Part shown: positions 1 to 7,790 of the stretch, piece after piece
Layout: the number at the start of each line of letters is the position of its first letter
How positions within the stretch are numbered: position 1 is the first letter of the stretch
Notes under the pieces: model-generated
The model's database searches: none
What the model was told of the DNA's origin: nothing
Seen by the model: the letters and a program-made list of their open reading frames with translations, nothing else
Made by a program: the position numbers and the translations under genes
Origin: Flavisolibacter ginsenosidimutans
GTDB lineage: Bacteria; Bacteroidota; Bacteroidia; Chitinophagales; Chitinophagaceae
DNA length: 64,000 nt
Direction of reading: 5' to 3'
Assembly: GCF_007970805.1 (NCBI RefSeq)
Contig: NZ_CP042433.1
Coordinates: forward strand, 2,914,001 to 2,978,000

Positions 1-602
1 AATGGAGATTCAATAGGCAAATCATGGTCATAAGGAACATAGTTGAGCGTCTCCCGCTCTGTCCAGGGGTAGATCGCCCTTTTGGTTCCGAACGCCCACT
101 CCGATATAATTTCATCACCGTCACGACGGATACGCTCAATTGCCCACTCTTGTTGATCTGGAATGCCAAAGCGGGAATGCCAGCCTCGATAAATGGTATA
201 AGGATTTGATTCATCGGTGCGGGAAGGCTCGTCGGCCGTTACCTTGAGCTCGCGGTTGTTGATTGCTACCAAGACGTTTGTAAGCTGACTTACTTGGTTT
301 AAGATGGCAATCTGCGTCACCTCTTTTGCATCACCTCCTAAGTAGGCGTCTGTGACCATCATGGCCTTAATGGTATCTCGAAGCTCATTTGCAGAAGCAA
401 CCACTGGATTACTTACTTCCTGATAATTAAGAAAAATGTTTTTAAGAGGACCTTCGCCAATATCAATGCGTACAATGTTGTCGTGTACAGTGTCAATGGT
501 CTTGACCTGATCTTTAGCAACCAACAGAGTTTTACCATTCTTCTCGATGCGTATTACGGCGCCATCATTAATGAGATTAGTGGCGGGGGCGGATTGTGCC
601 AT
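1..602 (-). CDS. Hypothetical protein, partial; first copy of a tandem paralogue pair
   Basis: The frame opens with ATG at 602 and stays open for 200 codons to the window edge, so the C-terminus is missing. It is clearly paralogous to the next gene upstream (673-1269): both share RIDIGEG, KNIFLNYQEV, a DESNP turn and an EWA motif in the same order. The paralogue ends at 198 residues, so probably only a few residues are lost here. There is no signal peptide or membrane segment. The family is not recognised. Position at the end of a virus-like block suggests a virion surface or adhesion protein, but nothing in the sequence proves that. Confidence 0.7.
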   Translation of the reverse strand, partial: MAQSAPATNLINDGAVIRIEKNGKTLLVAKDQVKTIDTVHDNIVRIDIGEGPLKNIFLNYQEVSNPVVASANELRDTIKAMMVTDAYLGGDAKEVTQIAILNQVSQLTNVLVAINNRELKVTADEPSRTDESNPYTIYRGWHSRFGIPDQQEWAIERIRRDGDEIISEWAFGTKRAIYPWTERETLNYVPYDHDLPIESP

Positions 603-672
603 AGTAATAGTTTTAATAAGCTTTTATTAATTATTCAAACAGTTTGTCGTTAATTGACTTAACGCTTTAGTA

Positions 673-1269
673 TTAGTAAACGATGCTGTCAGCCAAAAAC
701 GGAGCGTATTGAAGTTGCAGCCTGTTATCCCATATATTATCGTAGAAGCGGTTGCCATCAGCCCATTCATGAGTGATTATATCGTTTATCTGGCTGATTT
801 TTTGGATGGCCCAAATTGGCTCCGAACCGATTCCAACGACCGTTGCCCAGCCTTTATAAATAACATTAGGGTTAGACTCGTCTACGAAAATGGGTTCCAG
901 TTTTGGTACACTTTCTCCCTGCTTTTGAATGTCGCGTAAAATGAATTCAATACCGCCCAATCTTCCCGAAACCTCCTCAAGCGTTGCTTCCTTGGGAGCA
1001 TCGCCATCGTAGATTTCAGACTTCATCAAAGCGTTGATATGATCCCGAAGCTCACCCGCTGAGTTGACTGTAGGAAAGGTTACTTCCTGGTAATTAAGAA
1101 AAATATTCTTTAGTGCTCCTTCACCAATATCAATGCGGACAAATTTGGTTTTCACGATGTCAATGGTTCGAATCTGTTCCTTCGACACCATCAACACTTT
1201 TGTTTCGTTGTTTGCCAATGTCTGCTGGATGCGAATACAATTGGCGTCATTAAAAAGTTGATACGACAT
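673..1269 (-). CDS. Hypothetical protein, second copy of the tandem paralogue pair
   Basis: 198 residues. The N-terminal third is shared with the neighbour at 1-602 (RIDIGEG, KNIFLNYQEV, ELRD), as is the C-terminal part (DESNPNVIYKGW, WAI, EWADG, then an aromatic tail). The middle, about residues 80-125, differs in sequence and length between the copies. The predicted content is mixed alpha/beta and soluble. The pattern of conserved ends and a variable middle would fit duplicated spike or receptor-binding subunits, but the function is unknown. It lies about 70 bases upstream of the first copy on the same strand. Confidence 0.75.
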   Translation of the reverse strand: MSYQLFNDANCIRIQQTLANNETKVLMVSKEQIRTIDIVKTKFVRIDIGEGALKNIFLNYQEVTFPTVNSAGELRDHINALMKSEIYDGDAPKEATLEEVSGRLGGIEFILRDIQKQGESVPKLEPIFVDESNPNVIYKGWATVVGIGSEPIWAIQKISQINDIITHEWADGNRFYDNIWDNRLQLQYAPFLADSIVY

Positions 1270-1281
1270 AGTGATTAATTA

Positions 1282-1452
1282 TTATGGTTTAGATTTTACA
1301 GTTTTTTCAGCAATACTCTCCCCGATAATGGAACCCAAGAAGCCACCCATCATCACATAGGGAACGGAATCTTTCTCAGCTTCTTTAGAATACCAATAAG
1401 CTAGTAAAGAAGTGAGTAACGTAACGGTGGAAACAATGGTTTTTTCTTTCAT
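1282..1452 (-). CDS. Small membrane protein, 56 residues
   Basis: ATG at 1452, stop at 1282-1284. The peptide begins MKEKTIVSTVTLLTSLLAY and has one hydrophobic segment at about residues 6-20 and a glycine-rich amphipathic segment at about 31-47 (MMGGFLGSIIGESI), then a basic end. It fills an otherwise empty 200-base gap in a block where genes are packed end to end, which supports it being real. Small membrane proteins are common in membrane-containing viruses and in lysis cassettes. No family recognised. Confidence 0.6.
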   Translation of the reverse strand: MKEKTIVSTVTLLTSLLAYWYSKEAEKDSVPYVMMGGFLGSIIGESIAEKTVKSKP

Positions 1453-1481
1453 GGGAAGGCGAATTTATTTTGTGCTGTTGG

Positions 1482-2150
1482 TTAGTGATGCGAGAGATAA
1501 GTGGCGGCAGCACCAGATAAGATGAACAAAGCCGCCGATAATAGTTTGCTCTTTGTTCGTTGCTGCCTCACTGTTTTTGTTAGTGCTTTGTTGTCGGTTG
1601 CAAGAATGGTCTGCGCCTCCAGACTCTTTGTGAAGGATTCTTTTAGGATTTGATACTGCTGCTGTTGCAATGCAACCGTTGAATCCCGGTTCTGTACTTG
1701 ACTTTCTAAAACGGCAACTTCTGAATTATACAAGCTGTCCTTTTCTTGAGAAGCAGCGATAAGAACAGGAACAGTGTCGGCCAACGAATCACAATTAGCA
1801 TCGGAATGCGAATCACTTTTTTGATGGCTTTCAAAGCGTCTGTCTAAAAGACTGAAAACTTCCTTTTGTAACCGGACTGTTTTGGCATTTGCAATAACTA
1901 ATGCTGCTTTCATGTTTGTTAATTGATCGGCCAGTTTATTATTCTGGCTATTTAATGAATCAGCCTTCTTTGTATAAATAGCTTCAGATGACGTAACTTC
2001 TTTTTGCAACTGCTTAGGCGATTTAACAGTGACTGCTGGCTTATATTCAGGTATTAACATTTGGCCCCATAGAAAAGAGAGGAAGATGCCAAATACAAGA
2101 CCGATGGAAAAAAACAAGAAGGCATTTTTAAGGGATGGATGGAATGTCAT
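1482..2150 (-). CDS. Membrane-anchored coiled-coil protein, spanin-like in shape
   Basis: I take the start at ATG 2150 (MTFHPSLKN); an in-frame ATG at 2186 would overlap the upstream gene more. An N-terminal membrane segment (residues about 9-30) is followed by a long Gln/Ser/Asp-rich coiled coil (about 40-190) and a second hydrophobic segment near the C-terminus. The topology resembles an i-spanin (inner-membrane anchor plus periplasmic coiled coil), and the gene sits directly after a holin-like gene and cell-wall hydrolase genes. The C-terminal hydrophobic stretch is unusual for spanins. Function is inferred from context only. Confidence 0.55.
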   Translation of the reverse strand: MTFHPSLKNAFLFFSIGLVFGIFLSFLWGQMLIPEYKPAVTVKSPKQLQKEVTSSEAIYTKKADSLNSQNNKLADQLTNMKAALVIANAKTVRLQKEVFSLLDRRFESHQKSDSHSDANCDSLADTVPVLIAASQEKDSLYNSEVAVLESQVQNRDSTVALQQQQYQILKESFTKSLEAQTILATDNKALTKTVRQQRTKSKLLSAALFILSGAAATYLSHH

Positions 2151-2367
2151 TTTGAGTACAGGTTTTTTTCTCCAGTGAATAGCCAAAGCATCCGGCTGCT
2201 ACCAAAGAAGTGAAGGAATAGAACATGAATTCGGGCACTGCTTTTCCAAAGAATTGTTGCCCAATCCAGCTAATGATGATGATAAGAAGCAGAACGGCGA
2301 TAATTGCTTCTCTGATAGAGAAGTCACCGTTCTTGTCACGCAGGATTTGTTTGATAAAGTCTTTCAT
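2128..2367 (-). CDS. Holin-like small membrane protein
   Basis: 79 residues: a short polar N-terminus (MKDFIKQILRDKNGDFS), a strongly hydrophobic segment at about 20-37 (EAIIAVLLLIIIISW), a second at about 48-63 (MFYSFTSLVAAGCFGYS), then a charged tail. Two membrane spans with a charged tail in a phage lysis neighbourhood is the holin pattern. The start codon overlaps the stop of the upstream 25-residue ORF (ATGA), and the 3' end overlaps the coiled-coil gene by 23 bases. The family is not certain. Confidence 0.6.
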   Translation of the reverse strand: MKDFIKQILRDKNGDFSIREAIIAVLLLIIIISWIGQQFFGKAVPEFMFYSFTSLVAAGCFGYSLEKKTCTQNDIPSIP

Positions 2368-2441
2368 GAGGTATCGGTTTTAAGTAAAGAATACGTGAGT
2401 GAGGCAAGTCCGGTACTGATGGTTACGGCCCCAAGAGCCAT
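2364..2441 (-). CDS. 25-residue hydrophobic microprotein coupled to both neighbours
   Basis: ATG at 2441 overlaps the stop of the YkuD-like gene, and its stop (2364-2366) overlaps the ATG of the holin-like gene. The peptide is MALGAVTISTGLASLTYSLL plus KTDTS, a single possible membrane helix. Overlap of start and stop codons at both ends suggests translational coupling and argues that it is expressed. It could be a lysis regulator or antiholin, or simply a chance ORF; no homologue is known to me. Confidence 0.4.
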   Translation of the reverse strand: MALGAVTISTGLASLTYSLLKTDTS

Positions 2442-3040
2442 CAGGAATTTTTTTTTGCTTCACGGTTTACAGCCCGTTCGTCAATAAGTGTATAAGTGAA
2501 GTCGTTACCGTAAAGCGACTTGTGTTTTTCGCAAAGCGAAAGAAACAAGATGAACTCCGTGACGTTGGCAAAGACCTGGCAACCGGCGGAATACTGATCC
2601 ACTGTTTTTGTCGTACCGTTTTCGGATGCCCTGTGAATGTTGATGCCGAACAAACCAGTATCTAATTTGCCGTTCAAGAAGTCAAGGGTAGCATTACGGT
2701 CATAGTCCCTCATCACGGTCACAGGACGCTTTTGCACAAGGGCCAGGTATTTACCACGGTGCATTCCCATTTGATGCGAACCGATATACTGGCCTTCTTT
2801 GAGGATAGCCGTTCCTTGCGGGTTCATAGGGTTTTTCAACCAGTAAGTCCCTGGGTCCGTTGTAGCGGTAAATCTGTGCTGTGTCAGCTTTCCCGCTTTA
2901 TCCTGAAAGAAGACATAGATGGCATCGTCAAAGGAGTTTGGCTTAACTGAGTCGGCACGAACACCAACAATATTTAACTCGTAAGGGCGCATAAAGATTC
3001 TGTATCCCTTCTTTTGAAGGGCTTCTTGTACTGTATTCAT
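2441..3040 (-). CDS. YkuD/L,D-transpeptidase-like cell-wall enzyme
   Basis: The start at ATG 3040 (MNTVQEALQKKGYRIF) avoids overlap with the amidase gene. Near the C-terminus, GINIHRAS is followed about 15 residues later by SAGCQVF, which fits the His...Ser-x-Gly-Cys catalytic pattern of L,D-transpeptidase folds. The central GSHQMGMH and DYDR segments may also line the site. Fold members use the Cys as nucleophile on peptidoglycan peptides; in phages and Bacteroidota the same shape occurs in endolysin-like proteins. There is no signal peptide, so release would need the nearby holin-like protein. Assignment rests on the motif only. Confidence 0.55.
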   Translation of the reverse strand: MNTVQEALQKKGYRIFMRPYELNIVGVRADSVKPNSFDDAIYVFFQDKAGKLTQHRFTATTDPGTYWLKNPMNPQGTAILKEGQYIGSHQMGMHRGKYLALVQKRPVTVMRDYDRNATLDFLNGKLDTGLFGINIHRASENGTTKTVDQYSAGCQVFANVTEFILFLSLCEKHKSLYGNDFTYTLIDERAVNREAKKNS

Positions 3041-3057
3041 GATAATGGATTTAAAAA

Positions 3058-3453
3058 TTAGGCAACCGCTATTTCGGGCTCGTAGTGTTTTAGCCATTCC
3101 TTTACATTGAAGCCAGGGCAACCAGTTGCGGCTTCGAATTCTTCGTGCCCCATAATGCGGGCACTTGGATATTTCACTGAAAGGGCAATGAGCTTGTTGA
3201 ACAGGGATTCTTCCTGAACCGGCGTTCGAGTGTCACCCAAGTTTCCTGATTTGTTGCGCCCCCCTGCATAAGCAATATGAATGGCTTCGTTATCGGCAGC
3301 AACTACATTTTTGAGAATTGTGGCTTCCGGGTGAATTTTCTTTATTTCCCCGCCACGTTCCACTACAAAATGAAAATCGCCGTAGAATTGAGAAACCTTT
3401 GGATCAAACGTAGCGGTTGAGTGTACAATGATGTACTTGATGTGTCGTTTCAT
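3058..3453 (-). CDS. N-acetylmuramoyl-L-alanine amidase, T7-lysozyme type (Amidase_2)
   Basis: 131 residues, the usual size of a single catalytic domain. Zn ligands appear as His in IIVHSTAT near the N-terminus, His in IMGHEEF, and Cys in ATGCPGFNV, the H/H/C set of type 2 amidases. FHFVVERGGEI and the IAYAGG segment match the family core. It hydrolyses the bond between muramic acid and the stem peptide. There is no signal peptide, so it is an endolysin rather than an exported housekeeping amidase. It sits 9 bases from the peptidoglycan-binding gene upstream. Confidence 0.85.
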   Translation of the reverse strand: MKRHIKYIIVHSTATFDPKVSQFYGDFHFVVERGGEIKKIHPEATILKNVVAADNEAIHIAYAGGRNKSGNLGDTRTPVQEESLFNKLIALSVKYPSARIMGHEEFEAATGCPGFNVKEWLKHYEPEIAVA

Positions 3454-3462
3454 AGAATATGT

Positions 3463-4407
3463 TTAGAGATATTTTACAGTTTTGGTTTGCACGAGAAAAT
3501 GCTTACCTCCATTTTCAAAAAGTGTGTAGTCAAGGCGTTTGCTGACCTCATTGCCAAGCACCATACGGGCCGGAACTTTTACGCTTTCAGTGGCATTGAT
3601 CCAAACAGAAGTAGGTAGCAGAGTAACAATGGGCAAGCCATCAAGACCTGATAAACTCCATTTGCTGCCATCGAACTGAAGTCCCATACGCAGGAACTCA
3701 AACTTGATAGCTTGCTTTTGTGCGTCAGTGGAGAAAACATTGAGTAGACCGTTAACTATTGTTTGCCGCACACCACTTATTCGCTCTTGTTTAAAGACAT
3801 TGTTCGCAGCCGTGTAGTCATCGGTGTTTTTCATCTTCTTCAGCAAGGAGATAGCTTTTGTGTAGTCCTTTGCATTGGCGGCGCTGTATAACTCCTTACC
3901 AACGGTAGCAGGATTGACAGTCGTGCCTTGCGCAATAACATTCAATGTGCTTTCCGTAATGGATGCAGGAAGCCCAAGTTTTTTTAGGGCAGCCGTCAGC
4001 TCTGAACCAAAGTCGCCATCTGCTCCATATTTTGGAAGCGTTTGTTTGCCATACTTCGTAACGAGAGCCTCTTGCAACCGCCTTACATTTTCACCCTTGC
4101 TACCTTTCTTCAAAGGAAAGTCATCGTTTCGTTCATCGGTCGCCGTATTGGTATAAGTCGTTTTGGTTTTCGTCTTTGGCTTTATTGACGGCAACACAGG
4201 CGTTGTGACGATGGGTTGATTCATGTTGCTTATGATCGAATCCAAATCATCATGCGTTGTTCCTCTTTTCTTTTTGAAGTATTGCCAGCCGAAATAGCCG
4301 ATGATGCCAGTAGCTCCGACAGCCAATGTTGTGATGATTATCTTTTTCTTCCTTGCCTTGCGCTTGGACGGCGCTTTCGCAGTGGAAGGTTTCTTTGTTC
4401 TTGTCAT
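3463..4407 (-). CDS. Membrane-anchored protein with a peptidoglycan-binding domain
   Basis: 314 residues. A very basic N-terminus (residues 1-22, Lys/Arg-rich) precedes one membrane helix at about 24-46 (IIITTLAVGATGIIGYFGW). A Thr/Lys-rich linker follows, then a PG_binding_1-like domain at about 95-145 with the signature GSKGENVRRLQEAL and YGADGDFGSEL. The rest (about 150-314) is unassigned, helical then beta. Domain logic suggests cell-wall docking by a membrane protein. The same 'basic tail plus one helix' layout recurs in neighbouring proteins, which would suit virion membrane proteins. Confidence 0.7.
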   Translation of the reverse strand: MTRTKKPSTAKAPSKRKARKKKIIITTLAVGATGIIGYFGWQYFKKKRGTTHDDLDSIISNMNQPIVTTPVLPSIKPKTKTKTTYTNTATDERNDDFPLKKGSKGENVRRLQEALVTKYGKQTLPKYGADGDFGSELTAALKKLGLPASITESTLNVIAQGTTVNPATVGKELYSAANAKDYTKAISLLKKMKNTDDYTAANNVFKQERISGVRQTIVNGLLNVFSTDAQKQAIKFEFLRMGLQFDGSKWSLSGLDGLPIVTLLPTSVWINATESVKVPARMVLGNEVSKRLDYTLFENGGKHFLVQTKTVKYL

Positions 4408-4411
4408 AGGA

Positions 4412-5107
4412 TTATACTTTCGGTTTATTGTTGATAATGTCCATCATGGAACCAATCTCCCAGAATTCCAATTCACTTTTTAGATCGCTCATTAATTCGT
4501 TACCGTATTCTTTGAGATAGGCAGCGGCTACTTTTTGAAAATCGGCTTGGGTTGGTATTTCCATAAACACAGCTTTGATGGCAGGTTCGTCCGTACCTGG
4601 AACAAACCAATAGGTAATATCAAAGGCTGCCTTTAGTCGTTTGGCCCAGGCTAAATACTGTTGGCTTGTTACGATGGGCGAGTAGTTGCCGGTTATCTTA
4701 TCCGGCTTACCGGCAATGATGGCGAGCATCTCATTGTATTCGGAGGCTGCTAGTTCTTCTTTTAGGTCTCCCATCAAGCTTCTTGCGTATAGCTTTTGAT
4801 ACGAGTTAATGACTTGCTTGAAATAATCCTTGCTTGGTACTTTGCGAATCACGTCTCTTATTCCTTCCTCGTCTGTTCCCCATCCGAAATAGTTATCGTT
4901 TTCGAAAGCCATCTTTAGCTGTTGCGCAAACGAGGCAGCATTGCCGTCCTCATAGGTCTTCTTTTGTTCGCTGGTTGACCTTGCGCCCCTTACTACACTT
5001 CGGCCAAGAAGAAAAGTTCCGCTTAGAACAACCAGACCTACAATGCCATAGGTTAGTTTTTCTTTGAGTGTAAAATCGTCGTGTTCGTAAGCGGAACTGT
5101 TTTTCAT
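4412..5107 (-). CDS. Annexin-repeat-like membrane protein
   Basis: 231 residues: one membrane helix at about 17-36 (YGIVGLVVLSGTFLLG), then two similar about 70-residue units. Each unit starts with WGTDEEGIRDVI or PGTDEPAIKAVF and closes with a Tyr-x-x-Leu...Leu-Met-x-Asp-Leu-Lys-x-Glu-Leu segment (ARSLMGDLKEEL, GNELMSDLKSEL). This is the annexin repeat pattern (GTDE...I, then LxxDLKxEL). Annexins bind acidic membranes with Ca2+ through GxGTD loops; here FGWGTD and VPGTD keep the loop. Role unknown; membrane or virion association is inferred. Confidence 0.65.
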   Translation of the reverse strand: MKNSSAYEHDDFTLKEKLTYGIVGLVVLSGTFLLGRSVVRGARSTSEQKKTYEDGNAASFAQQLKMAFENDNYFGWGTDEEGIRDVIRKVPSKDYFKQVINSYQKLYARSLMGDLKEELAASEYNEMLAIIAGKPDKITGNYSPIVTSQQYLAWAKRLKAAFDITYWFVPGTDEPAIKAVFMEIPTQADFQKVAAAYLKEYGNELMSDLKSELEFWEIGSMMDIINNKPKV

Positions 5108-5131
5108 AAGGATTGGATCAGTGGTTAAGGT

Positions 5132-5314
5132 TTATACGCCCAGGTACTGTTTGGCAAGTGCCGTTTTTACCGGGTCGTTTTTTACAATGTGCGCCAGCTT
5201 GGTAAGCTCTGATGCATCCAGCTTTTTAACCAGCACCGCCATTGCGTCTACTTTTGCATCGGCATCTGCTTCTGATTTTTCTTCCAGCGTGATTTTGTAC
5301 GTGTAGCTTTTCAT
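5132..5314 (-). CDS. Small soluble protein, 60 residues
   Basis: MKSYTYKITLEEK followed by an Ala/Asp/Lys-rich helical stretch (ADADAKVDAMAVLVKKL) and a short C-terminal helix. No membrane segment and no known domain. It sits in the same direction between the annexin-like gene (24 bases away) and the coiled-coil gene (6 bases away), which supports coding status. Function unknown. Confidence 0.6.
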   Translation of the reverse strand: MKSYTYKITLEEKSEADADAKVDAMAVLVKKLDASELTKLAHIVKNDPVKTALAKQYLGV

Positions 5315-5320
5315 TTCGGT

Positions 5321-6145
5321 TTATTGTTTTGGGTTAATCAATTCTAGTAGGGTCGGAATAATGGATGGTTCTTCCACCATTGCATTTATCACTGCGTTGA
5401 ACATTTCGGCTTGCTCCCGGTTAAAAGTTTGTTCCAGCTTGCGCAGGTAAACCAGGTGCCGTTTTTCTTCTTCGGTAATTTCTGGCTCGATTTCTTTCTG
5501 CACTGTTACCTGTGATTCTGGTGCAGGCGGCTGCGATAGCATCCGTTCCTTCTCTTTGTTGTCCTGCATGATGACACCTGCCAGCGCTTCGCCGCCAGGC
5601 AGACGGGTAAGGAACTGCGGATTGCGTCGTACAATGCCTTCAATAGCAACAGAAGCCAGTTCACCGATGTCAATGTTTTTTAGCTTGAACTTGTTTTCTT
5701 TAAGAAACTCGATTTCCTTTTCCAGCTTTTCGTTGTATTCTTCCGATTCTTCTAATTCCAGTTTGGTGGCTTCCAGTTCTTCACGCAGGCGGTTCATCTC
5801 GTGTTCTCTGTCTCTGGCCGCTAGCTTTTCCTGCACGATATTTTCAATCTCGCCTAAGCCATTCAAGCCTTTGTCCAATTTGTTTTTCTGCACCATGAAA
5901 CAATATTGGTCGTTGCGTGGTGACTGTCCGTAGCTGTATATCAGGATGCGGACTTTTTCTGTGTCCTCGTTCATGTAGAACTCGTAGTTGTCAAACTCTT
6001 TCGGGTCCTCGGTACGAGGTACTACTTTCAAATTATCTACAAACAGTTCAAAGGGAACAGGTTGACCTTTTTGCGCCTGCATCTCCAGGTAATGTTTCAG
6101 CTTGTCAATTTTGAGTTGGTCGTAGTGTTCCGTTATCACTGGCAT
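5321..6145 (-). CDS. Coiled-coil protein of unknown function
   Basis: 274 residues. The N-terminal domain (1-95) is mixed alpha/beta. A long charged coiled coil spans about residues 103-152 (MNRLREELEATKLELEE), followed by a helical domain containing IGELASVAIEGIVRRNPQFL and a C-terminal Glu-rich helical end. The 5' end overlaps the upstream gene by 41 bases if ATG 6145 is used; an internal ATG (residue 22) would remove the overlap. It could be a scaffold or structural protein. No family recognised. Confidence 0.7.
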   Translation of the reverse strand: MPVITEHYDQLKIDKLKHYLEMQAQKGQPVPFELFVDNLKVVPRTEDPKEFDNYEFYMNEDTEKVRILIYSYGQSPRNDQYCFMVQKNKLDKGLNGLGEIENIVQEKLAARDREHEMNRLREELEATKLELEESEEYNEKLEKEIEFLKENKFKLKNIDIGELASVAIEGIVRRNPQFLTRLPGGEALAGVIMQDNKEKERMLSQPPAPESQVTVQKEIEPEITEEEKRHLVYLRKLEQTFNREQAEMFNAVINAMVEEPSIIPTLLELINPKQ

Positions 6146-6467
6146 TGTATGTATTGTTTATCGGAATTGCTTGTAAAAACCTGGCGTTCGTTGGTGATAG
6201 CGACAGGTTCGTAATTTTTATCCGGCCTCTGTGTTCGTACTGAATTTCGTTGGCGTGGTCTTCGTTTAAATCAAACAAGCCTACGTCGCTTTCTATTCGT
6301 ATGGTTTGAATGGGTTCAATCAAAATGAAGATCTGATTGTAAGCTGTTACCTCTCTTACTTCGGCTTCCTTCAAAAGAATATGACGAAACCGCAAGAGGT
6401 ATTTTTTACCGTGCCCCATTTCTTGCATCCGCCTGCTGATATAATCAAGGGCTAAATCACTTGTCAT
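6105..6467 (-). CDS. Beta-rich hypothetical protein
   Basis: 120 residues. After a short helix (LALDYISRRMQEMGHGKK) the protein alternates beta-strand-like segments (YNQIFILIEPIQTIRIES, RIKITNLSLS). It ends in an Asn/Thr-rich tail. The start overlaps the stop of the upstream gene by 11 bases. With the next two genes upstream (6457-7395, 7395-7772) it forms a run of small beta-rich proteins such as minor virion proteins would be. No family recognised. Confidence 0.65.
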   Translation of the reverse strand: MTSDLALDYISRRMQEMGHGKKYLLRFRHILLKEAEVREVTAYNQIFILIEPIQTIRIESDVGLFDLNEDHANEIQYEHRGRIKITNLSLSPTNARFLQAIPINNTYNASDNGTLRPTQN

Positions 6468-7395
6468 TGTCTGTTAACTTTTCGTACCAGATAAAAATGT
6501 TTAGTCCATAGCTCACGTCCTTGCCGAAGTACAATCCCCAACTGTCTTTGTAATAGGCTTCTAGTATAGGTGAAGCAGTGGTGATTGAAACATCTGTATT
6601 AAACCGTTTTTTTCCTTTCAGCCATTCACCTTGTATTTCATTAGTGAACAAGAAATCGCCGTAGCTTATGTTCTTGTCTTCACGCCATGCTTCACACTGC
6701 AAGAAGATGTCAGTTATATCCGGGCTTTGCAGTGACACAGTTCCGGCTTTCTCGTTCTGCACAATCGTAAACAGCGGGTCATACTGCAACAAGGTAATAG
6801 GTGGAGGTGGTGGTGGCGGTGGAGGTGCTGGGGTGCAAGAACCCGTGCCTGATGCAAAAAAGGAGTGTTGCGAATCTGTAGTCAGGGTTAATAAGTCTCC
6901 ATTGGCATTGGCCGTTGGTTTATAGTTTCGGTTATTACTACCATATTGGTTCCAGGTAGCAAGAGATGTAGCATTTACATCTGCCGCTAACTTCGTCGCA
7001 ATAGATGCCGGTGTATCACCTTCAACCGCAGTAACTGAGATGACAACTGAATAAACGCCGCAACTGTAAACGAAAGTTGGATTTACAGCAGCTCCAATTC
7101 TAAATACCTGGGTAGTGACACCGTTAGCTGTAGTAGAACTTACCGAATCAATAGAAGCGCTGCCTGGATTAGGACAATTGTTGGTTGCTGGTGCAATAGG
7201 TGTCACTGGTGCTGTCGGCGGTGTGTTTCCACCATTATTTGTTGGCGGTGCCGGCTGATTTGCTTGCGTAAACAAAAACGCACTTGCTTCTACACCAATA
7301 ATTCTTATCGGTGTGCCGAGTAAGGGGATTTGAAAATATTTAATCTCTCCCTTGCGGCTTATTTGTTCGTTTTGTATAATGACTTTCTGCTGCAT
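6457..7395 (-). CDS. Beta-rich protein with an Ala/Pro/Asn linker and a polyproline tract
   Basis: 312 residues. The N-terminal strand region (about 1-45) is followed by a Pro/Asn/Thr linker (46-70). A central domain, about 75-195, carries Cys-Pro-Asn-Pro and two further Cys and resembles repeat modules of exported Bacteroidota proteins. A run of nine prolines (about 196-205) leads to a C-terminal domain with aromatic strands (EAYYKDSWGLYFG, IFIWYEKL). The start codon shares one base with the upstream stop. The linker and polyproline hinge suggest an elongated multidomain structural or spike protein; this is inference. Confidence 0.65.
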   Translation of the reverse strand: MQQKVIIQNEQISRKGEIKYFQIPLLGTPIRIIGVEASAFLFTQANQPAPPTNNGGNTPPTAPVTPIAPATNNCPNPGSASIDSVSSTTANGVTTQVFRIGAAVNPTFVYSCGVYSVVISVTAVEGDTPASIATKLAADVNATSLATWNQYGSNNRNYKPTANANGDLLTLTTDSQHSFFASGTGSCTPAPPPPPPPPPITLLQYDPLFTIVQNEKAGTVSLQSPDITDIFLQCEAWREDKNISYGDFLFTNEIQGEWLKGKKRFNTDVSITTASPILEAYYKDSWGLYFGKDVSYGLNIFIWYEKLTDNDK

Positions 7396-7772
7396 CAGGA
7401 TTTGATTTCTACGTCCAGATAAATGCTCACACGATAGCTGGCAAACTGAAGCCTTGTGTCCGGTGTGTCTTTGTATTCAATTTTCACTTTGAAGTTGCCG
7501 GGAAGCACACCGCCTAAGTTGTAGTAGCGATCATTTGGTGAAACGTTTAAGCCACTCATAAGGAGCTTCACTTCATAGCCTTCTGGAAAGATTTCATCAG
7601 AGTTGATTTCTACCTTTGCTGACCCACGGTAATACATTAGGTCGTCTCTGTCCGAAGCAAACAACATCCCGTGTATGGCTGTTACAGTTTTATCCAACTC
7701 AAAGGTTTTGGAGTGAATGGCATTCGCCGCATTCACTTCTATGTCGTACCGCTTTTTTATTCGTTTTGGCAT
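7395..7772 (-). CDS. Beta-sandwich-like small protein, possible minor capsid subunit
   Basis: 125 residues, nearly all predicted strands: KRYDIEVNAANAIHSKTFEL, VTAIHGMLFASDRD, AKVEINSDEIF, VKLLMSGLNV, FKVKIEYKD, YRVSIYLDVEIKS. The basic start (MPKRIKKRYD) and single-domain length would fit a single jelly-roll virion protein. It lies between the lambda-R-like transglycosylase gene and the polyproline gene. No family is recognised and the structural role is inferred. Confidence 0.6.
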   Translation of the reverse strand: MPKRIKKRYDIEVNAANAIHSKTFELDKTVTAIHGMLFASDRDDLMYYRGSAKVEINSDEIFPEGYEVKLLMSGLNVSPNDRYYNLGGVLPGNFKVKIEYKDTPDTRLQFASYRVSIYLDVEIKS

Positions 7773-7790
7773 TATCTGTTTTTATGAGAG

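Noticed and set aside
6795..6845. Gly-rich plus-strand repeat tract
   Set aside because: It is the reverse of the polyproline linker codons in the minus-strand gene.
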